Positions 9,357-19,322 are shown, counted from the first letter of the stretch. The stretch is 64,000 nt of DNA from Mycolicibacterium flavescens (GCF_001722335.1 NZ_MIHA01000022.1:1-64000), one strand, 5' to 3'. Translations and numbers: made by a program. Notes: generated by a model not told the origin, from the sequence alone.

Positions 9357-11645
9357 ATGTCCCGCCCTGCCAGCCTCACGCATTGGGGCGCCTTCACCGC
9401 GACGATGGCCGACGGGGACATCGCGGCGGTCACCGCGGCCGAAGGTGACGCCGACCCCTCTCCCCTGCTCGGCAACCTGCCCGGCTCGCTGCGGCACCGG
9501 TCGAGGGTGGCGGCCCCCGCCGTGCGTCGCGGCTGGCTGCGCGCGGGCCCGGGTCCGTCGGACCGGCGCGGCGACGACGAGTTCGTCGCGGTGTCGTGGG
9601 ACGAACTCGAAGAGATCCTCGCCACGGAGTTGCGGCGCGTGGTCGACACCCACGGCAACGAGGCGGTCTTCGGCGGCTCCTACGGCTGGTCCAGCGCCGG
9701 CCGCTTCCACCACGCCCAGAGCCAGGTGCACCGCTTCCTGAACCTGCTTGGCGGCTACACGTTTTCGCGGCACTCCTACAGCCTGGGCGCGACCGGGGTG
9801 ATCATGCCCCGCGTCGTCGGCACGCACGACGACCTGTTCAAACGCTCGACGTCGTGGGAGGTCATCGTCGAGCACACCGATCTGCTGGTCTGCTTCGGCG
9901 GGATCGCGTTGAAGAACACCGCGATCAACCACGGCGGCACCACGGCGCATCCGGCCCGCGACGCGCTGCGCAAGTTCCGTGCCCGCGGCGGCCGCATCGT
10001 GTCGTTCTCCCCGCTGCGCGACGACGTCGACGGCGACTGCGACTGGCATGCCCTGATCCCGGGCACCGACGTGGCGGTCATGCTGGGCCTGGCCTACGTG
10101 CTGGCCACCGAGAACCTGGCCGACCGGGAGTTCCTGGCCACCTACTGCACCGGCTATGACCGCTTCGAGCGCTATCTGCTCGGCCACGACGACGGGGTGC
10201 CCAAGTCGCCGCAGTGGGCGTCGACGATCAGCGGTCTTCCCGCCGATGACCTGACCGAACTGGCCCGTCGGATGGCCGGACAGCGCACGATCGTCACCGT
10301 CAGCTGGTCTCTGCAGCGCATCCGGCACGGCGAGCAGGCCCCGTGGATGGGGCTGACACTGGCCGCCATGCTCGGCCAGATCGGCCTTCCCGGAGGCGGA
10401 TTCGGGCACGGCTACGGCTCGATGAACGAGCCGGGCCTGCCGCCGCTGCGTTCGGAGCTGCCGCGCCTGCCGCAGGGCATCAACCCGGTGCAGAGCTTCA
10501 TCCCCGTCGCCGCGATCAGCGACCTGCTACTGCGCCCGGGCGAGCAGTTCGACTACAACGGGCGCCGCCTGAGGTTCCCCGAGATCAAACTGGTGTACTG
10601 GGCCGGCGGAAACCCGTTCCACCACCACCAGAACATCCCGCGGTTACGGCGCGCGCTGAGCCGGGTGGACACGATCGTCGTGCACGATCCGTACTGGACC
10701 GCGATGGCCAAGCACGCCGACATCGTGGTGCCCTCGACGACGGCGTTCGAACGCGAGGACTATTCGGGCTCGCGTAACGACCCGGTGCTGATGGCAATGC
10801 CCCGACTCGCCGAACCGTTCGCCCGATCCCGGGACGACTATTCGACTTTCGCCGCTCTGGCCCACCGCCTCGGCTTCGGCGAGCAGTTCACCGAGGGCCG
10901 TACCGCACGTCAGTGGTTGGCGCACCTGTACGACAAGTGGGCCGCCGCACTCGATTTCGCGGTGCCGACGTTCGACGAGTTCTGGCAGCAGGGTCGGCTG
11001 CGGCTAGCCACCGAGGACGGGCTGACACTGCTGGCCGATTACCGCGCCGATCCGGCGGCACACCGACTGGGCACCCCGAGCGGGCGCATCGAGATCTTCT
11101 CCGCTGACATCGACGGGTTCGGATACGACGACTGCGCTGGGCACCCCAAATGGTTCGAGCCCTCCGAATGGCTCAAATCGCCTCGCGCCACGCAGTTTCC
11201 ACTTCACCTGCTCGCCAACCAGCCGGCGTCGCGACTGCACGGGCAACTCGACGGCGGCGCGGTCAGCCAGGCGTCGAAAATTCAAGGGCGTGAACCGATC
11301 CGGATGCATCCTTCAGATGCCGCCGCCCGCGGCCTGAGCGACGGTGACATCGTGCGGGTGTTCAACGACCGGGGAGCCTGCCTGGCCGGGCTGGTGGTCG
11401 ACGACCGGTTGCGGCCCTCAGTGGTGCAACTGGCCACCGGGGCCTGGTTCGATCCCGCGGACCCGTCGGATCCCGATGCGATGTGCGTGCACGGGAATCC
11501 GAACGTGCTGACCGACGATTCGGGCACCTCGAAGCTCGCCCACGGTTGCACGGGCGCCCATGTGCTGGTGCAGGTGGAGAAGTTCACGGGCGAGTTGCCG
11601 CCGGTACGCGCCCACGAACCGCCGGTGATCCGGCGGCGTGAGTGA
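9357..11645 (+). CDS. Molybdopterin oxidoreductase, biotin-sulfoxide/TMAO reductase type
   Basis: A 762-residue enzyme of the DMSO reductase family, closest in character to BisC and TorA. The molybdenum-ligand region is GSYGWSSAGRFHHAQS (residues 103-118), placing a Ser rather than Cys or SeCys on the metal. Other pterin-contact blocks are YWAGGNPFHHHQN, HDPYWTAMAKHADIVVPSTT and the C-terminal LHLLANQPASRLHGQLD. There is no N-terminal Fe-S cysteine motif and no Tat signal, so it should be cytosolic. The likely role is reduction of biotin sulfoxide, methionine sulfoxide or related S/N-oxides; the substrate is not proven. Its promoter region is the 385-bp divergent gap. Confidence 0.88.
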   Translation: MSRPASLTHWGAFTATMADGDIAAVTAAEGDADPSPLLGNLPGSLRHRSRVAAPAVRRGWLRAGPGPSDRRGDDEFVAVSWDELEEILATELRRVVDTHGNEAVFGGSYGWSSAGRFHHAQSQVHRFLNLLGGYTFSRHSYSLGATGVIMPRVVGTHDDLFKRSTSWEVIVEHTDLLVCFGGIALKNTAINHGGTTAHPARDALRKFRARGGRIVSFSPLRDDVDGDCDWHALIPGTDVAVMLGLAYVLATENLADREFLATYCTGYDRFERYLLGHDDGVPKSPQWASTISGLPADDLTELARRMAGQRTIVTVSWSLQRIRHGEQAPWMGLTLAAMLGQIGLPGGGFGHGYGSMNEPGLPPLRSELPRLPQGINPVQSFIPVAAISDLLLRPGEQFDYNGRRLRFPEIKLVYWAGGNPFHHHQNIPRLRRALSRVDTIVVHDPYWTAMAKHADIVVPSTTAFEREDYSGSRNDPVLMAMPRLAEPFARSRDDYSTFAALAHRLGFGEQFTEGRTARQWLAHLYDKWAAALDFAVPTFDEFWQQGRLRLATEDGLTLLADYRADPAAHRLGTPSGRIEIFSADIDGFGYDDCAGHPKWFEPSEWLKSPRATQFPLHLLANQPASRLHGQLDGGAVSQASKIQGREPIRMHPSDAAARGLSDGDIVRVFNDRGACLAGLVVDDRLRPSVVQLATGAWFDPADPSDPDAMCVHGNPNVLTDDSGTSKLAHGCTGAHVLVQVEKFTGELPPVRAHEPPVIRRRE

Positions 11646-11656
11646 ACCCACACTTC

Positions 11657-11682
11657 GTTTAGCGGATGGTCGTTTCGGGAAT
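11657..11682 (+). promoter_or_regulatory. Candidate SigF-type promoter for the csbD-like gene
   Basis: GTTT-N16-GGGAAT differs by one base from the mycobacterial SigF pattern G(G)TTT-N15-17-GGGTAT. It ends 40 bp before the ATG at 11723. CsbD proteins are general-stress genes controlled by the related SigB in Bacillus, which supports the reading. Confidence 0.45.
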
Positions 11683-11722
11683 CTGCATGACCACATCCGA
11701 ACCGACCGGAAGGAACCCGACG

Positions 11723-11962
11723 ATGTCGTCGAACAACAGTGGGCCCGAAGAAGCCGTCAAAGGCGTCGTCGAAGGCGTGAAGGGCAAGGCCAAGGAGGTG
11801 CTCGGCGCGGTCGCGGGCCGTGACGACCTGTACCGCGAGGGCCAGGCCCAGCAGGACAAGGCCGAAGCACAGCGCAACGCCGCCGAGAAAGAGGCGGAGG
11901 CTGAAAGCGCCCGCGCGGCGGCCAAGACCGCCGAGAAGCGTCAGCAAGCCGAGCAGCAGTAG
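11723..11962 (+). CDS. CsbD-like general-stress protein
   Basis: A 79-residue, highly charged, Ala/Glu/Lys-rich protein. The N-terminal part (EEAVKGVVEGVKGKAKEVLGAVAGRDDL) has the CsbD pattern, while the rest is a predicted single long helix made of alternating acidic and basic residues. It should be a soluble, abundant stress protein of unknown mechanism. The ATG at 11723 has an AGGAA ribosome site just upstream; an in-frame extension to 11666 overlaps the candidate SigF promoter and is rejected. A strong terminator follows. Confidence 0.8.
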   Translation: MSSNNSGPEEAVKGVVEGVKGKAKEVLGAVAGRDDLYREGQAQQDKAEAQRNAAEKEAEAESARAAAKTAEKRQQAEQQ

Positions 11963-11974
11963 AAAACGACCGAG

Positions 11975-12008
11975 GGCGCGGGGAGGCGAACGCTTCTCCG
12001 CGCCTTTT
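11975..12008. terminator. Intrinsic terminator between csbD-like gene and hflX
   Basis: A stem of about ten pairs (GGCGCGGGGAG against CTTCTCCGCGCC, with one G-U pair) closes a loop of about eight bases and is followed by TTTT on the + strand. It serves the + strand gene and may also end hflX transcription arriving from the other side. Confidence 0.8.
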
Positions 12009-12013
12009 GGCGT

Positions 12014-13432
12014 CTATTCGAACGTGGCGAATTCGCGCAGACTCGCCTCGAGCGCAACCGGGACCCGCGCCTTGATCCTGGTGCCGTCGCCGGTGTGCTC
12101 GACGGCGTCCACCCGACCGTCGGCGTGCACGCGGTTCACCAGATCGCCGCGGTCGTACGGGATCGTCACGTCCACGGTGATGTCGGTGGGCGGGATCAGC
12201 TCGGCCATCCTCTGCTGCAGCCGGTCCAGCCCGTCACCGGTGTGCGCGGAGACGAACACCGCGTCGGGCAGGGCGCGTCGCAGCTGGGCCAGCGTCAAAC
12301 CGTCGGCGGAGTCGGTCTTGTTGACCACCAACAACTCCGGCGCTCGCGACACATCACGCTCGGCTACCACCTCGTTGACGACCTGGCGCACCGCGTTGAT
12401 CTGCGCCAGCGGATTCGCATCGGATCCGTCGACGACATGCACCAGCAGGTCGGCGTCGACGACCTCCTCCAGCGTCGAGCGGAACGCCTCGACGAGTTGC
12501 GTGGGCAGGTGCCGGACGAACCCGACCGTGTCCGTCAGCACGAACGGCCGGCCGTCGGCGAATTCGCCTCGACGCGTGGTGGGTTCGAGGGTGGCGAACA
12601 ATGCGTTCTCGACGAGTACGCCCGCGCCGGTGAGCGCGTTGAGCAGGCTCGACTTGCCGGCGTTGGTGTAGCCGACGATCGCGATCGACGGCACCTCGCT
12701 GCGACGCCGCCCGCCGCGCTGCGTATCGCGGATCTTCTTCATGTCCTTGATGTCGCGGCGCAATTTCGCCATCCGTTCGCGGATGCGACGGCGGTCGGTC
12801 TCGATCTTGGTCTCACCAGGCCCGCGGGTGCCCACCCCGCCGCCGGCGCCGCCCGCGCGGCCACCGGCCTGCCGGGACATCGACTCACCCCAGCCGCGCA
12901 GCCGCGGCAGCATGTACTCCATCTGCGCCAGGCTCACCTGTGCCTTGCCTTCGCGGCTGGTCGCGTGCTGGGCGAAGATGTCGAGGATCAGCGCGGTGCG
13001 GTCGATCACCTTGACCTTGACCGCCTTCTCCAGGGCGTTGAGCTGGGCGGGGCTGAGTTCGCCGTCGCAGATGACGGTGTCGGCGCCGGTCGCCAGCACC
13101 ACCTCGCGTAGTTCGGCGGCCTTACCGGAACCGATGTAGGTCGACGGGTCGGGCCGGTCGCGGCGCTGGATCAGCCCGTCGAGCACCTCGGAGCCGGCGG
13201 TCTCGGCGAGCGCGGCGAGTTCGGCCAGGCTGGCTTCCGCGTCGGCGACGCTGCCTTCGGTCCAAACCCCAACCAGCACAACACGTTCCAGACGCAACTG
13301 GCGGTATTCGACCTCGGAGACGTCGGCCAGTTCGGTCGACAGCCCGGCCACGCGGCGCAACGCCGTGCGGTCTTCGAGGGCCAGCTCACCCGTGCTCGGG
13401 GTCTCTTGTGCGGGGAATTCGGGAAACGTCAT
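12014..13432 (-). CDS. hflX: Ribosome-associated GTPase HflX
   Basis: A 472-residue GTPase that binds the 50S subunit and splits or rescues stalled ribosomes. The HflX N-terminal domain (DPSTYIGSGKAAEL) and coiled coil (GPGETKIETDRRRI) precede the G domain with G1 GYTNAGKSS, G3 DTVGF and G4 NKTD. In mycobacteria HflX affects hypoxic dormancy and macrolide tolerance (family knowledge). The ATG at 13432 (MTFPEFP) is preferred to 13468 by comparison with the mycobacterial N terminus. It is the last gene of a dapF-hflX direction block. Confidence 0.93.
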   Translation of the reverse strand: MTFPEFPAQETPSTGELALEDRTALRRVAGLSTELADVSEVEYRQLRLERVVLVGVWTEGSVADAEASLAELAALAETAGSEVLDGLIQRRDRPDPSTYIGSGKAAELREVVLATGADTVICDGELSPAQLNALEKAVKVKVIDRTALILDIFAQHATSREGKAQVSLAQMEYMLPRLRGWGESMSRQAGGRAGGAGGGVGTRGPGETKIETDRRRIRERMAKLRRDIKDMKKIRDTQRGGRRRSEVPSIAIVGYTNAGKSSLLNALTGAGVLVENALFATLEPTTRRGEFADGRPFVLTDTVGFVRHLPTQLVEAFRSTLEEVVDADLLVHVVDGSDANPLAQINAVRQVVNEVVAERDVSRAPELLVVNKTDSADGLTLAQLRRALPDAVFVSAHTGDGLDRLQQRMAELIPPTDITVDVTIPYDRGDLVNRVHADGRVDAVEHTGDGTRIKARVPVALEASLREFATFE

Positions 13433-13477
13433 AGGCGAATACAGATTCGCACGGAGATCACTTTTCATGCACCTCGA

Positions 13478-14350
13478 TTAACGTTGGGCCGCGCTCCACC
13501 ATTCCTCCGATATCGTCCCGTGCGCCACCAGCACCGACGGGCCGCGCAGGTAACTGCTGGCCTCGGTGACCGTGACGGTGACCTCCCCGCCGGGAACCCG
13601 CACGTCCAGAGCCCCGGTGGCGGCACCGGCGAACGCCAGCGCGGCGACCGCCGCCGCGACCGTCCCGGTTCCGCAGGATCGCGTCTCGCCGACCCCGCGC
13701 TCGTGCACCCGCATCGCGACCGCGCCGTCGGCCGCTGCGGTCAGCACCTCCACGTTGACACCCCGGGGGAACTGCGCGGCGTCGAACGACACCGGCGCCG
13801 CCACGTCCAGTGCGGCCAACTCCTCGAGCGTCAGGTCGGGGTCCACGCACGCCAGATGCGGGTTGCCGACGTCGATGGCCAGCCCCGCGAACGGCCGGCC
13901 CCCGACGACCGCCTCGCCGACGCCCAACTGGTTGGCCTTACCCATCTCGACCGTGACGAGCGCGTGGGTGGCGTCCCAGTCGTGCAGCACCACCGGGCGC
14001 GGACCGGCCAGCGTGCCCACGACGAACTCTTCGCGCCGCTCCAGACCACTGGCCCGCAGGTAGTGCGCGAAAACCCGGACGCCGTTGCCGCACATCTCCG
14101 CAATGGACCCGTCGGCGTTGCGGTAGTCCATGTACCAGTCCTCGGCGGCGACGCCCTCGGGCAGCGCCTCGAACAGCCCCGCCTGCTGGGCGGCGCCGGC
14201 CGTGGTCACCCGCAGTACACCGTCGGCGCCCAGCCCGCGACGCCGGTCGCACAGCTCCGCCACCGCCGCAGGCGACAGCGCGCGCTCGAAACCGGTGTCG
14301 GGCAGCAGCAGAAAGTCGTTCTGCGTGCCGTGCCCCTTGGCGAACTCCAC
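13478..14350 (-). CDS. dapF: Diaminopimelate epimerase
   Basis: A 290-residue enzyme converting LL- to meso-diaminopimelate for lysine and peptidoglycan synthesis. The two catalytic cysteines lie in [13 protein letters not shown] and [11 protein letters not shown], and the N terminus has [11 protein letters not shown]. The start is a GTG at 14350 that gives the family length; the frame continues upstream into miaA. Only four bases separate it from the miaA stop, so the two genes are co-transcribed. Confidence 0.95.
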   Translation of the reverse strand: MEFAKGHGTQNDFLLLPDTGFERALSPAAVAELCDRRRGLGADGVLRVTTAGAAQQAGLFEALPEGVAAEDWYMDYRNADGSIAEMCGNGVRVFAHYLRASGLERREEFVVGTLAGPRPVVLHDWDATHALVTVEMGKANQLGVGEAVVGGRPFAGLAIDVGNPHLACVDPDLTLEELAALDVAAPVSFDAAQFPRGVNVEVLTAAADGAVAMRVHERGVGETRSCGTGTVAAAVAALAFAGAATGALDVRVPGGEVTVTVTEASSYLRGPSVLVAHGTISEEWWSAAQR

Positions 14351-14354
14351 CCGT

Positions 14355-15269
14355 TCAGGGTACGTCGCGCCACACCCGCAGGGTGTCGTCCACGAGCCGG
14401 GCGGGTTCGGCGCCGTCGAGCCAGGTGATGCGGTGGTCACGCCGGAACCAGGACCGCTGCCGGCGCACGTAGCGCCGGGTGCCGATGAACGTGGGCTCGC
14501 GGGCGGCCGATCCGTCACCGCCGGCGTCGATGTCGGCCAGCACCTGCGCGTACCCCAGCGCGCGGGAGGCGGTGACCCCGTCGCGCAGCCCCCGGCCCAT
14601 CAGCGTGCGCACCTCGCCGACGAGGCCGTCGTCGAACATCTTGTCGGTGCGCAATGCCAGCCGCTCGTCCAGTAACGCGGTCTCCCAATCGATTCCGACG
14701 ATCACGGTGTCCCATTTGGGTGCGCCGATGGCGGGAAACGACGCCGCGAACGGCTGACCCGTCAGTTCGACGACCTCGAGCGCGCGCACGATCCGGCGCC
14801 CGTCGGTCGGCAGGATGGAAGCGGCCGCATCCGCGTCGACGCGCGCCAACTCGCCGTGCAGCGCGGCCACCCCGATCTCGGCCAGCCGCTGCTCCCACCG
14901 GGCCCGCACCGCGGGGTCGGTCGCCGGGAACGTCCAGTCGTCGAGCAGCGCCTGGATGTACATCATCGATCCGCCCACCAGGATCGGCACCGCCCCGCGC
15001 GCGGCGATCGCCTCGACGTCGGCAGCGGCCGCCCGCTGATAGCGCGCGACGCTGGCGGTCTCGGTCACCTCGAGTACGTCGAGTTGGTGGTGCGGGACGC
15101 CGCGGCGCTCGCAGACCCGGAGTTTCGCGGTCCCGATGTCCATTCCCCGGTACAGCTGCATCGCGTCGGCGTTGACGATCTCGGCGGCGCCCAGCCGTTC
15201 GGCGATGTCGAGCGCCAGCGCCGATTTCCCGGTCCCGGTCGGCCCGACGACCGCGATGGGTCTCGTCAC
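14355..15269 (-). CDS. miaA: tRNA dimethylallyltransferase
   Basis: A 304-residue enzyme that adds a dimethylallyl group to A37 of tRNAs reading UNN codons. The P-loop is [12 protein letters not shown] near residue 9, the DMAPP/tRNA region is [17 protein letters not shown], and the C-terminal zone has the basic [14 protein letters not shown]. The start is a GTG at 15269 whose GTGA overlaps the stop of the upstream gene. Its product is the substrate of MiaB, whose gene lies at 22294. Confidence 0.95.
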   Translation of the reverse strand: MTRPIAVVGPTGTGKSALALDIAERLGAAEIVNADAMQLYRGMDIGTAKLRVCERRGVPHHQLDVLEVTETASVARYQRAAAADVEAIAARGAVPILVGGSMMYIQALLDDWTFPATDPAVRARWEQRLAEIGVAALHGELARVDADAAASILPTDGRRIVRALEVVELTGQPFAASFPAIGAPKWDTVIVGIDWETALLDERLALRTDKMFDDGLVGEVRTLMGRGLRDGVTASRALGYAQVLADIDAGGDGSAAREPTFIGTRRYVRRQRSWFRRDHRITWLDGAEPARLVDDTLRVWRDVP

Positions 15270-15949
15270 GGCTTCCAGACGCCGACGAAGTACCCAACCC
15301 CGTACGGCGCCCCGCGGTAGAGCTCGCCGGCGGACCGCGGGGCCTCGGCCAGCCCGGCCAGCACCTGGTATGCCACCCGGCCGATCACCGCGCCGGGCAG
15401 ACGGGTCAACGCCGCGGCGTCGCCGGCGGCCAGCGCGTCGTCGAGGTCGGCCTGCACCGGCACGGAGTCCGGCTCGTGGCCGCCGGGCGCCGACGGTGTC
15501 AGCGTGTTGAGCCCGTCGCCGACCACCAGCACACCGATCGGGTCGGCCGCCTCGTCGACCAGTGCCCGCAGCTGCCGTCCGTGCCGTACCGCGGCGTCGC
15601 TGTCGTGGTCGGCGGCGTAGGCCCGCACCTCGGCCGTCGCAGCCCCGCCTGCCGCGCCGCGCACCCATCCGGCGATCAGCGCGCACAGCGGCAGCCGGGT
15701 CGGCGCGGCGTCGACGTCGGGGGCCAGCGTGACCCGCACGTCGAGGCCGTAGCCGGCGAAGGTGCCGGCCGTCTGCGGGTCCACAACGGTGTCGGTGTCG
15801 GCCACCCCGACGGCGATCCACCGGGGCGGCAACTCGGCCACAGCGGAGAACACGGCGTCGCGCAGCCCGGTCAGTTCGGCGGCCGCACCGCCGGCCAGCT
15901 CGGGCACCAGCACCGGTGCCGACGGGATGATCGCGATGGCGCTCAGCAC
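15266..15949 (-). CDS. LigB-fold (class III extradiol dioxygenase-like) protein (Rv2728c-like)
   Basis: A 227-residue protein beginning [20 protein letters not shown], the pattern of class III extradiol dioxygenase B-subunit-like proteins. The metal-binding residues of true dioxygenases are not obvious, apart from His residues in [13 protein letters not shown], so enzymatic activity is uncertain. It is translationally coupled to miaA through a 4-base overlap, a mycobacterial arrangement. The function is unknown. Confidence 0.75.
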   Translation of the reverse strand: MLSAIAIIPSAPVLVPELAGGAAAELTGLRDAVFSAVAELPPRWIAVGVADTDTVVDPQTAGTFAGYGLDVRVTLAPDVDAAPTRLPLCALIAGWVRGAAGGAATAEVRAYAADHDSDAAVRHGRQLRALVDEAADPIGVLVVGDGLNTLTPSAPGGHEPDSVPVQADLDDALAAGDAAALTRLPGAVIGRVAYQVLAGLAEAPRSAGELYRGAPYGVGYFVGVWKP

Positions 15950-15958
15950 GCGTCCACG

Positions 15959-16834
15959 CTAATGCGGTGTGCCCGCGTGCCCGACGCTGGCCGCCTCGCC
16001 GCGCGCGAGCGCGACCGTCGACACCACCATCACCGCCACCGCAGCCACCAGCGTCAACCAGCCGGCCTCGCCGGGACGCAGCGTCTCGCCCAGCACGACC
16101 ACCCCGAGCGCCGAGGCGACCACCGGCTCGGCCACCGTCATCGTCGGCAGCGACGCGGTCAGCGAACCGGCCCGGAACGAGGCCTGCTGCCAGGCGGTGC
16201 CCGCGACCGCGACCGCCGCCCACACGTACAGCTCCGGCAACGTCAGCAGCGCCCAGATCCCGTCGCCGAGGCGGTCGACGACGCCCTTGGTCAGCACCGC
16301 GAACACGCCCCACAGCGCCCCGGACACCAGCGCCAAAAGCACCGCGCTCACCTGGCCTCTGGCGATCCCGGCGCCGATCACGCACAGCAGCAGCGCCGGG
16401 CCGAGCACCACGATGACGCCCATCCAGGCGTCGGTGGAACCGCGCGCGTCGCCCTCGGTCGGGTTGCCGACGGTGACGATCACCGCGACCGACGCGGCCA
16501 GCAGCGCCGCCCACGTCCACTGCCAGCCGGTCATTGGGCGCCGGGTCAGTCGCGCGTTGATCGGCAGCGCGAACAGCAGCGAGGTGACCAGCAGCGCCTG
16601 CACCAGCAGCACGGACCCGAGGCCCAGCGCAGCGGCCTGCAGCGCGAACCCGACGGCGGCGACCGCGCTGCCCAGCCACCACTGCCGGTCGCGCAGCAGC
16701 CGCGTGAACAACTGCAGGTGCCCGACCGGCTCGTCGGTGACCTCGTGGGCCTGGCGCTGGTGGATGACATCGCCGATCGCGATGAACAGGGCCGCCCCGA
16801 GCGCGCACAGCACCGCGAGATCCGCCCTGGCCAT
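15959..16834 (-). CDS. DMT/EamA-type membrane transporter (Rv2729c-like)
   Basis: A 291-residue protein with about ten hydrophobic segments and the two-half layout of the drug/metabolite transporter superfamily. Recognisable features are the N-terminal [22 protein letters not shown] and the ending [19 protein letters not shown], which is typical of EamA repeats. The substrate is unknown. The ATG at 16834 has GGGAGGAG just upstream; the very long open frame beyond it is a high-GC artefact. It probably heads the transcription unit running through to hflX. Confidence 0.85.
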   Translation of the reverse strand: MARADLAVLCALGAALFIAIGDVIHQRQAHEVTDEPVGHLQLFTRLLRDRQWWLGSAVAAVGFALQAAALGLGSVLLVQALLVTSLLFALPINARLTRRPMTGWQWTWAALLAASVAVIVTVGNPTEGDARGSTDAWMGVIVVLGPALLLCVIGAGIARGQVSAVLLALVSGALWGVFAVLTKGVVDRLGDGIWALLTLPELYVWAAVAVAGTAWQQASFRAGSLTASLPTMTVAEPVVASALGVVVLGETLRPGEAGWLTLVAAVAVMVVSTVALARGEAASVGHAGTPH

Positions 16835-16993
16835 CCCGCTCCTCCCGTCGGTCCCCGACGAGCCTAGGCAGGTCATCGGGTGAAGCCGTGCGCACGGCCC
16901 CCGGCGACCTGTTTCAATATTGCCGACAGCGAGCAGGCGCCGCGGTGCGCGGCAGGTGCGCGGTGACCGCGCGGAGGGCATGAGGATACGGAC

Positions 16994-18322
16994 ATGACGA
17001 CCAGCGAGCCAGGAGGCCAGGCCTCCCCGCCCAAACCCGCTCCCCGGCCCGGACCTGCGCGTCCCGTGCCGCGGCCGGGTCGGCCGGCAGCACCGGCGGT
17101 GGCCGCACCGCCGGCAAGCGACCCGCACCGCTTCGGCAGGGTCGACCCCGACGGCACGGTGTGGCTGATCACCGGTTCCGGCGAGCGCGTGATCGGGTCC
17201 TGGCAGGCCGGTGACCCGGAAGCCGCCTACGCGCACTTCGGCAGGCGCTTCGACGACATGGCGACCGAGGTGGCGCTGATGGAGAGCCGCCTGGAGTCCG
17301 GCACCGGTGACGCCCGCAAGATCCGGGCGGCTGCGCAGGCGCTGGCCGAGACGCTGCCGACCGCGCACGTGCTCGGCGACGTCGACGCGATCGCCGGGCG
17401 GTTGACCGCGATCATCACCCAGGCCGACGAGGCCGCGCACGCCGACAAGGCCAAGCGCGAGGAGTTCCGCGCGGCTCAGACCGCGCGCAAGGAGGCGCTC
17501 GCCGCCGAGGCCGAGGACCTGGCCGCCAACTCGACCCAGTGGAAGTCCGCCGGCGACCGGCTGCGCGACATCCTCGAGGAGTGGCGCACGATCACCGGAC
17601 TGGACCGCAAGACCGACGATGCCCTGTGGAAGCGGTACTCGGCGGCCCGCGAACAGTTCAACCGCAGGCGCGGTTCGCATTTCGCCGAGCTCGACCGCGA
17701 CCGCGCCGGCGCCCGCCAGGCCAAGGAGGCGCTGTGCGAACGCGCCGAGGCGTTGTCGGACTCCACCGACTGGGGCCCGACCGGCGCGGCGTTCCGCGAT
17801 CTGCTCAGCGAGTGGAAGGCTGCCGGGCGGGCCGCCAAGGATATCGACGACGCCCTGTGGCAGCGGTTCAAGGCCGCGCAGGACAAGTTCTTCGGCGCCC
17901 GCAACGCGGCCAACGCCGAACGTGACGCCGAGTTCCGCGCCAACGCCGAGGCCAAGGAAGCGCTGCTGGCCGAAGCCGAGAAGATCGACACCTCGGATCT
18001 GGACGCCGCGCGGGCCTCGCTGCGGGTGATCGGCGACAAATGGGACGCCATCGGCAAGGTGCCGCGCGAGCGGGCCGCCGATCTGGAGCGGCGGCTGCGG
18101 GCCATCGAGAAGAAAGTCCGCGAGGCGCCCACGCGCGGTGTCGACCCGGAGGCGCAGGCCCGCGCCGACCAGTTCCGGGCCCGCGCCGAACAGTACGAAC
18201 GGCAGGCGGAGAAGGCCGCCGCGGCCGGACGCGACAAGGACGCCGCTGATGCGCGGGCCAACGCCGAGCAGTGGCGGCAGTGGGCCGACGCGGCCGCCGA
18301 GGCGCTCGGCAAGGGCCGCTGA
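16994..18322 (+). CDS. DUF349 coiled-coil protein (Rv2731-like)
   Basis: A 442-residue protein. A Pro-rich N-terminal 40 residues is followed by a small domain ([24 protein letters not shown]), and then about three DUF349 repeats recognised by the recurring pattern W...(T/G)(A/D)..FR.L...W(K/R), as in [20 protein letters not shown] and [15 protein letters not shown]. The C-terminal half is rich in Ala, Arg and Glu and should be long helices or coiled coil. DUF349 proteins have no established role in actinobacteria. It is divergent from the DMT transporter gene and alone on its strand. Confidence 0.88.
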   Translation: MTTSEPGGQASPPKPAPRPGPARPVPRPGRPAAPAVAAPPASDPHRFGRVDPDGTVWLITGSGERVIGSWQAGDPEAAYAHFGRRFDDMATEVALMESRLESGTGDARKIRAAAQALAETLPTAHVLGDVDAIAGRLTAIITQADEAAHADKAKREEFRAAQTARKEALAAEAEDLAANSTQWKSAGDRLRDILEEWRTITGLDRKTDDALWKRYSAAREQFNRRRGSHFAELDRDRAGARQAKEALCERAEALSDSTDWGPTGAAFRDLLSEWKAAGRAAKDIDDALWQRFKAAQDKFFGARNAANAERDAEFRANAEAKEALLAEAEKIDTSDLDAARASLRVIGDKWDAIGKVPRERAADLERRLRAIEKKVREAPTRGVDPEAQARADQFRARAEQYERQAEKAAAAGRDKDAADARANAEQWRQWADAAAEALGKGR

Positions 18323-18326
18323 ACGC

Positions 18327-18740
18327 TCAGCAATCGGTGGAGATCTCGAACGGCGCGGTGGTGCGTTCGCCCGGATCGTCGTGGAAGAACCCGACCGCCG
18401 TGCCGGTGATCGTGAACTTGCCATCCACCAGGCTGGCTTCGGCCTCACCGGTGGTCTTGTCCCAAAAGCTGCCCGTGAACCCGCCCAGGTTGTTGATCTG
18501 CACCGATCGCGCGACGACCGGATCCCCGGTGCGAACCTGGGCGATCAGGCCGGGCGTCTGCTCGAGCGTCTCGAGATTCCACAGCCAGCCCACTTGGGTG
18601 CAATCGACGAGGTGCCCGCCGGTGTCCTTCCCGTCGATGCTCACGTGGACGAGGTGCTTGGCCAGCAGTTCCGGGCCCGACGCGCATCCCGTGAGGATCA
18701 TCAGCACGGCTGCTGTTGCAACGGCAAATCGTTTGTCCAT
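18327..18740 (-). CDS. LpqH-family (19-kDa-antigen-like) lipoprotein
   Basis: A 137-residue lipoprotein with signal peptide MDKRFAVATAAVLMILTGC (lipobox LTGC, acylated Cys about residue 19). The mature part follows the LpqH pattern: a Cys in HLVDCTQVGWLWNLET, the block INNLGGFTGSFWDKTTGEAE, and a C-terminal Cys that probably forms a disulphide with the first. LpqH proteins are exported, TLR2-active surface lipoproteins in pathogens; their physiological function is unknown. A related lipoprotein is encoded divergently 144 bp away, indicating a local duplication followed by inversion. Confidence 0.85.
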   Translation of the reverse strand: MDKRFAVATAAVLMILTGCASGPELLAKHLVHVSIDGKDTGGHLVDCTQVGWLWNLETLEQTPGLIAQVRTGDPVVARSVQINNLGGFTGSFWDKTTGEAEASLVDGKFTITGTAVGFFHDDPGERTTAPFEISTDC

Positions 18741-18828
18741 GGTGCCGCCTCGATGACTTTCCGGCTACTCGTCTTCGCCGGGCGTTGACATTCGCGTTCC
18801 CCACGGAGATTTGCTGCATACCTCCGGC

Positions 18829-18854
18829 GTATGGCGGGCAGCCATTGCGGGTAT
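18829..18854 (+). promoter_or_regulatory. Candidate SigF-type promoter for second LpqH-like gene
   Basis: GTAT-N16-GGGTAT has a perfect -10 (GGGTAT) for mycobacterial SigF and a one-base change in the -35. It ends 30 bp before the ATG at 18885, leaving room for a short leader with the GGGAGG ribosome site. A SigF-type sigma gene lies 1.9 kb away. Confidence 0.45.
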
Positions 18855-18884
18855 GACTTTGACCCGACTCCGGGAGGTCCGGTT

Positions 18885-19322
18885 ATGGTCGAAGACCTCA
18901 GCGTCGCGCGCACCGCGGCAGCGCTGTTGCTGACCGTAGGACTCTCCGGCTGCTCTTCCGCACCGCCGGCTTCACCCGACACCATGGGCGGCACCGCGAC
19001 GGTGTCCATCAACTCGCACCCCACCGGTGATCGGTACTACGTCAGCTGCGCCAAGGTGAAGTGGCTGCTGACCATCGAAAGCGGGGACGCCGACACGGGT
19101 TTCACGGCCATCGTCGATACGGACGACGGCCCCGACGCGCAGGTCGTCAAGATCCGCGACCTCGGCGGGTTCACCGGCTCCGCGTGGACGGGTGGCGTCG
19201 GTCAACTGCGGGCAACCCGCGACAATGGCCTGACCACGATCAGCGGCACCGGTTACGGGTACTTCGCCGACGACCCTCACCGCCCAGCGACAGCGGGCTT
19301 CGAAGTCACGGCCGGATGCTAG
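18885..19322 (+). CDS. LpqH-family lipoprotein, divergent paralogue
   Basis: A 145-residue lipoprotein with a signal peptide ending in lipobox LSGC. The mature protein shares the layout of its neighbour: TVSINSHPTGDRYYVSCAKVKWLLTIE, then IRDLGGFTGSAWTGGVGQ and a terminal Cys. The two proteins are clearly homologous but strongly diverged. The ATG at 18885 is chosen because GGGAGG precedes it and it gives a normal signal peptide; the frame extends to 18831 across the candidate SigF promoter. A hairpin follows the stop. Confidence 0.85.
   Translation: MVEDLSVARTAAALLLTVGLSGCSSAPPASPDTMGGTATVSINSHPTGDRYYVSCAKVKWLLTIESGDADTGFTAIVDTDDGPDAQVVKIRDLGGFTGSAWTGGVGQLRATRDNGLTTISGTGYGYFADDPHRPATAGFEVTAGC

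Noticed and set aside
15270..16895. Upstream continuation of the miaA reading frame for more than 500 codons
   Set aside because: The extension is Arg/Gly/Ala-rich noise lying over the LigB-fold and DMT genes; the GTG at 15269 is the real start.
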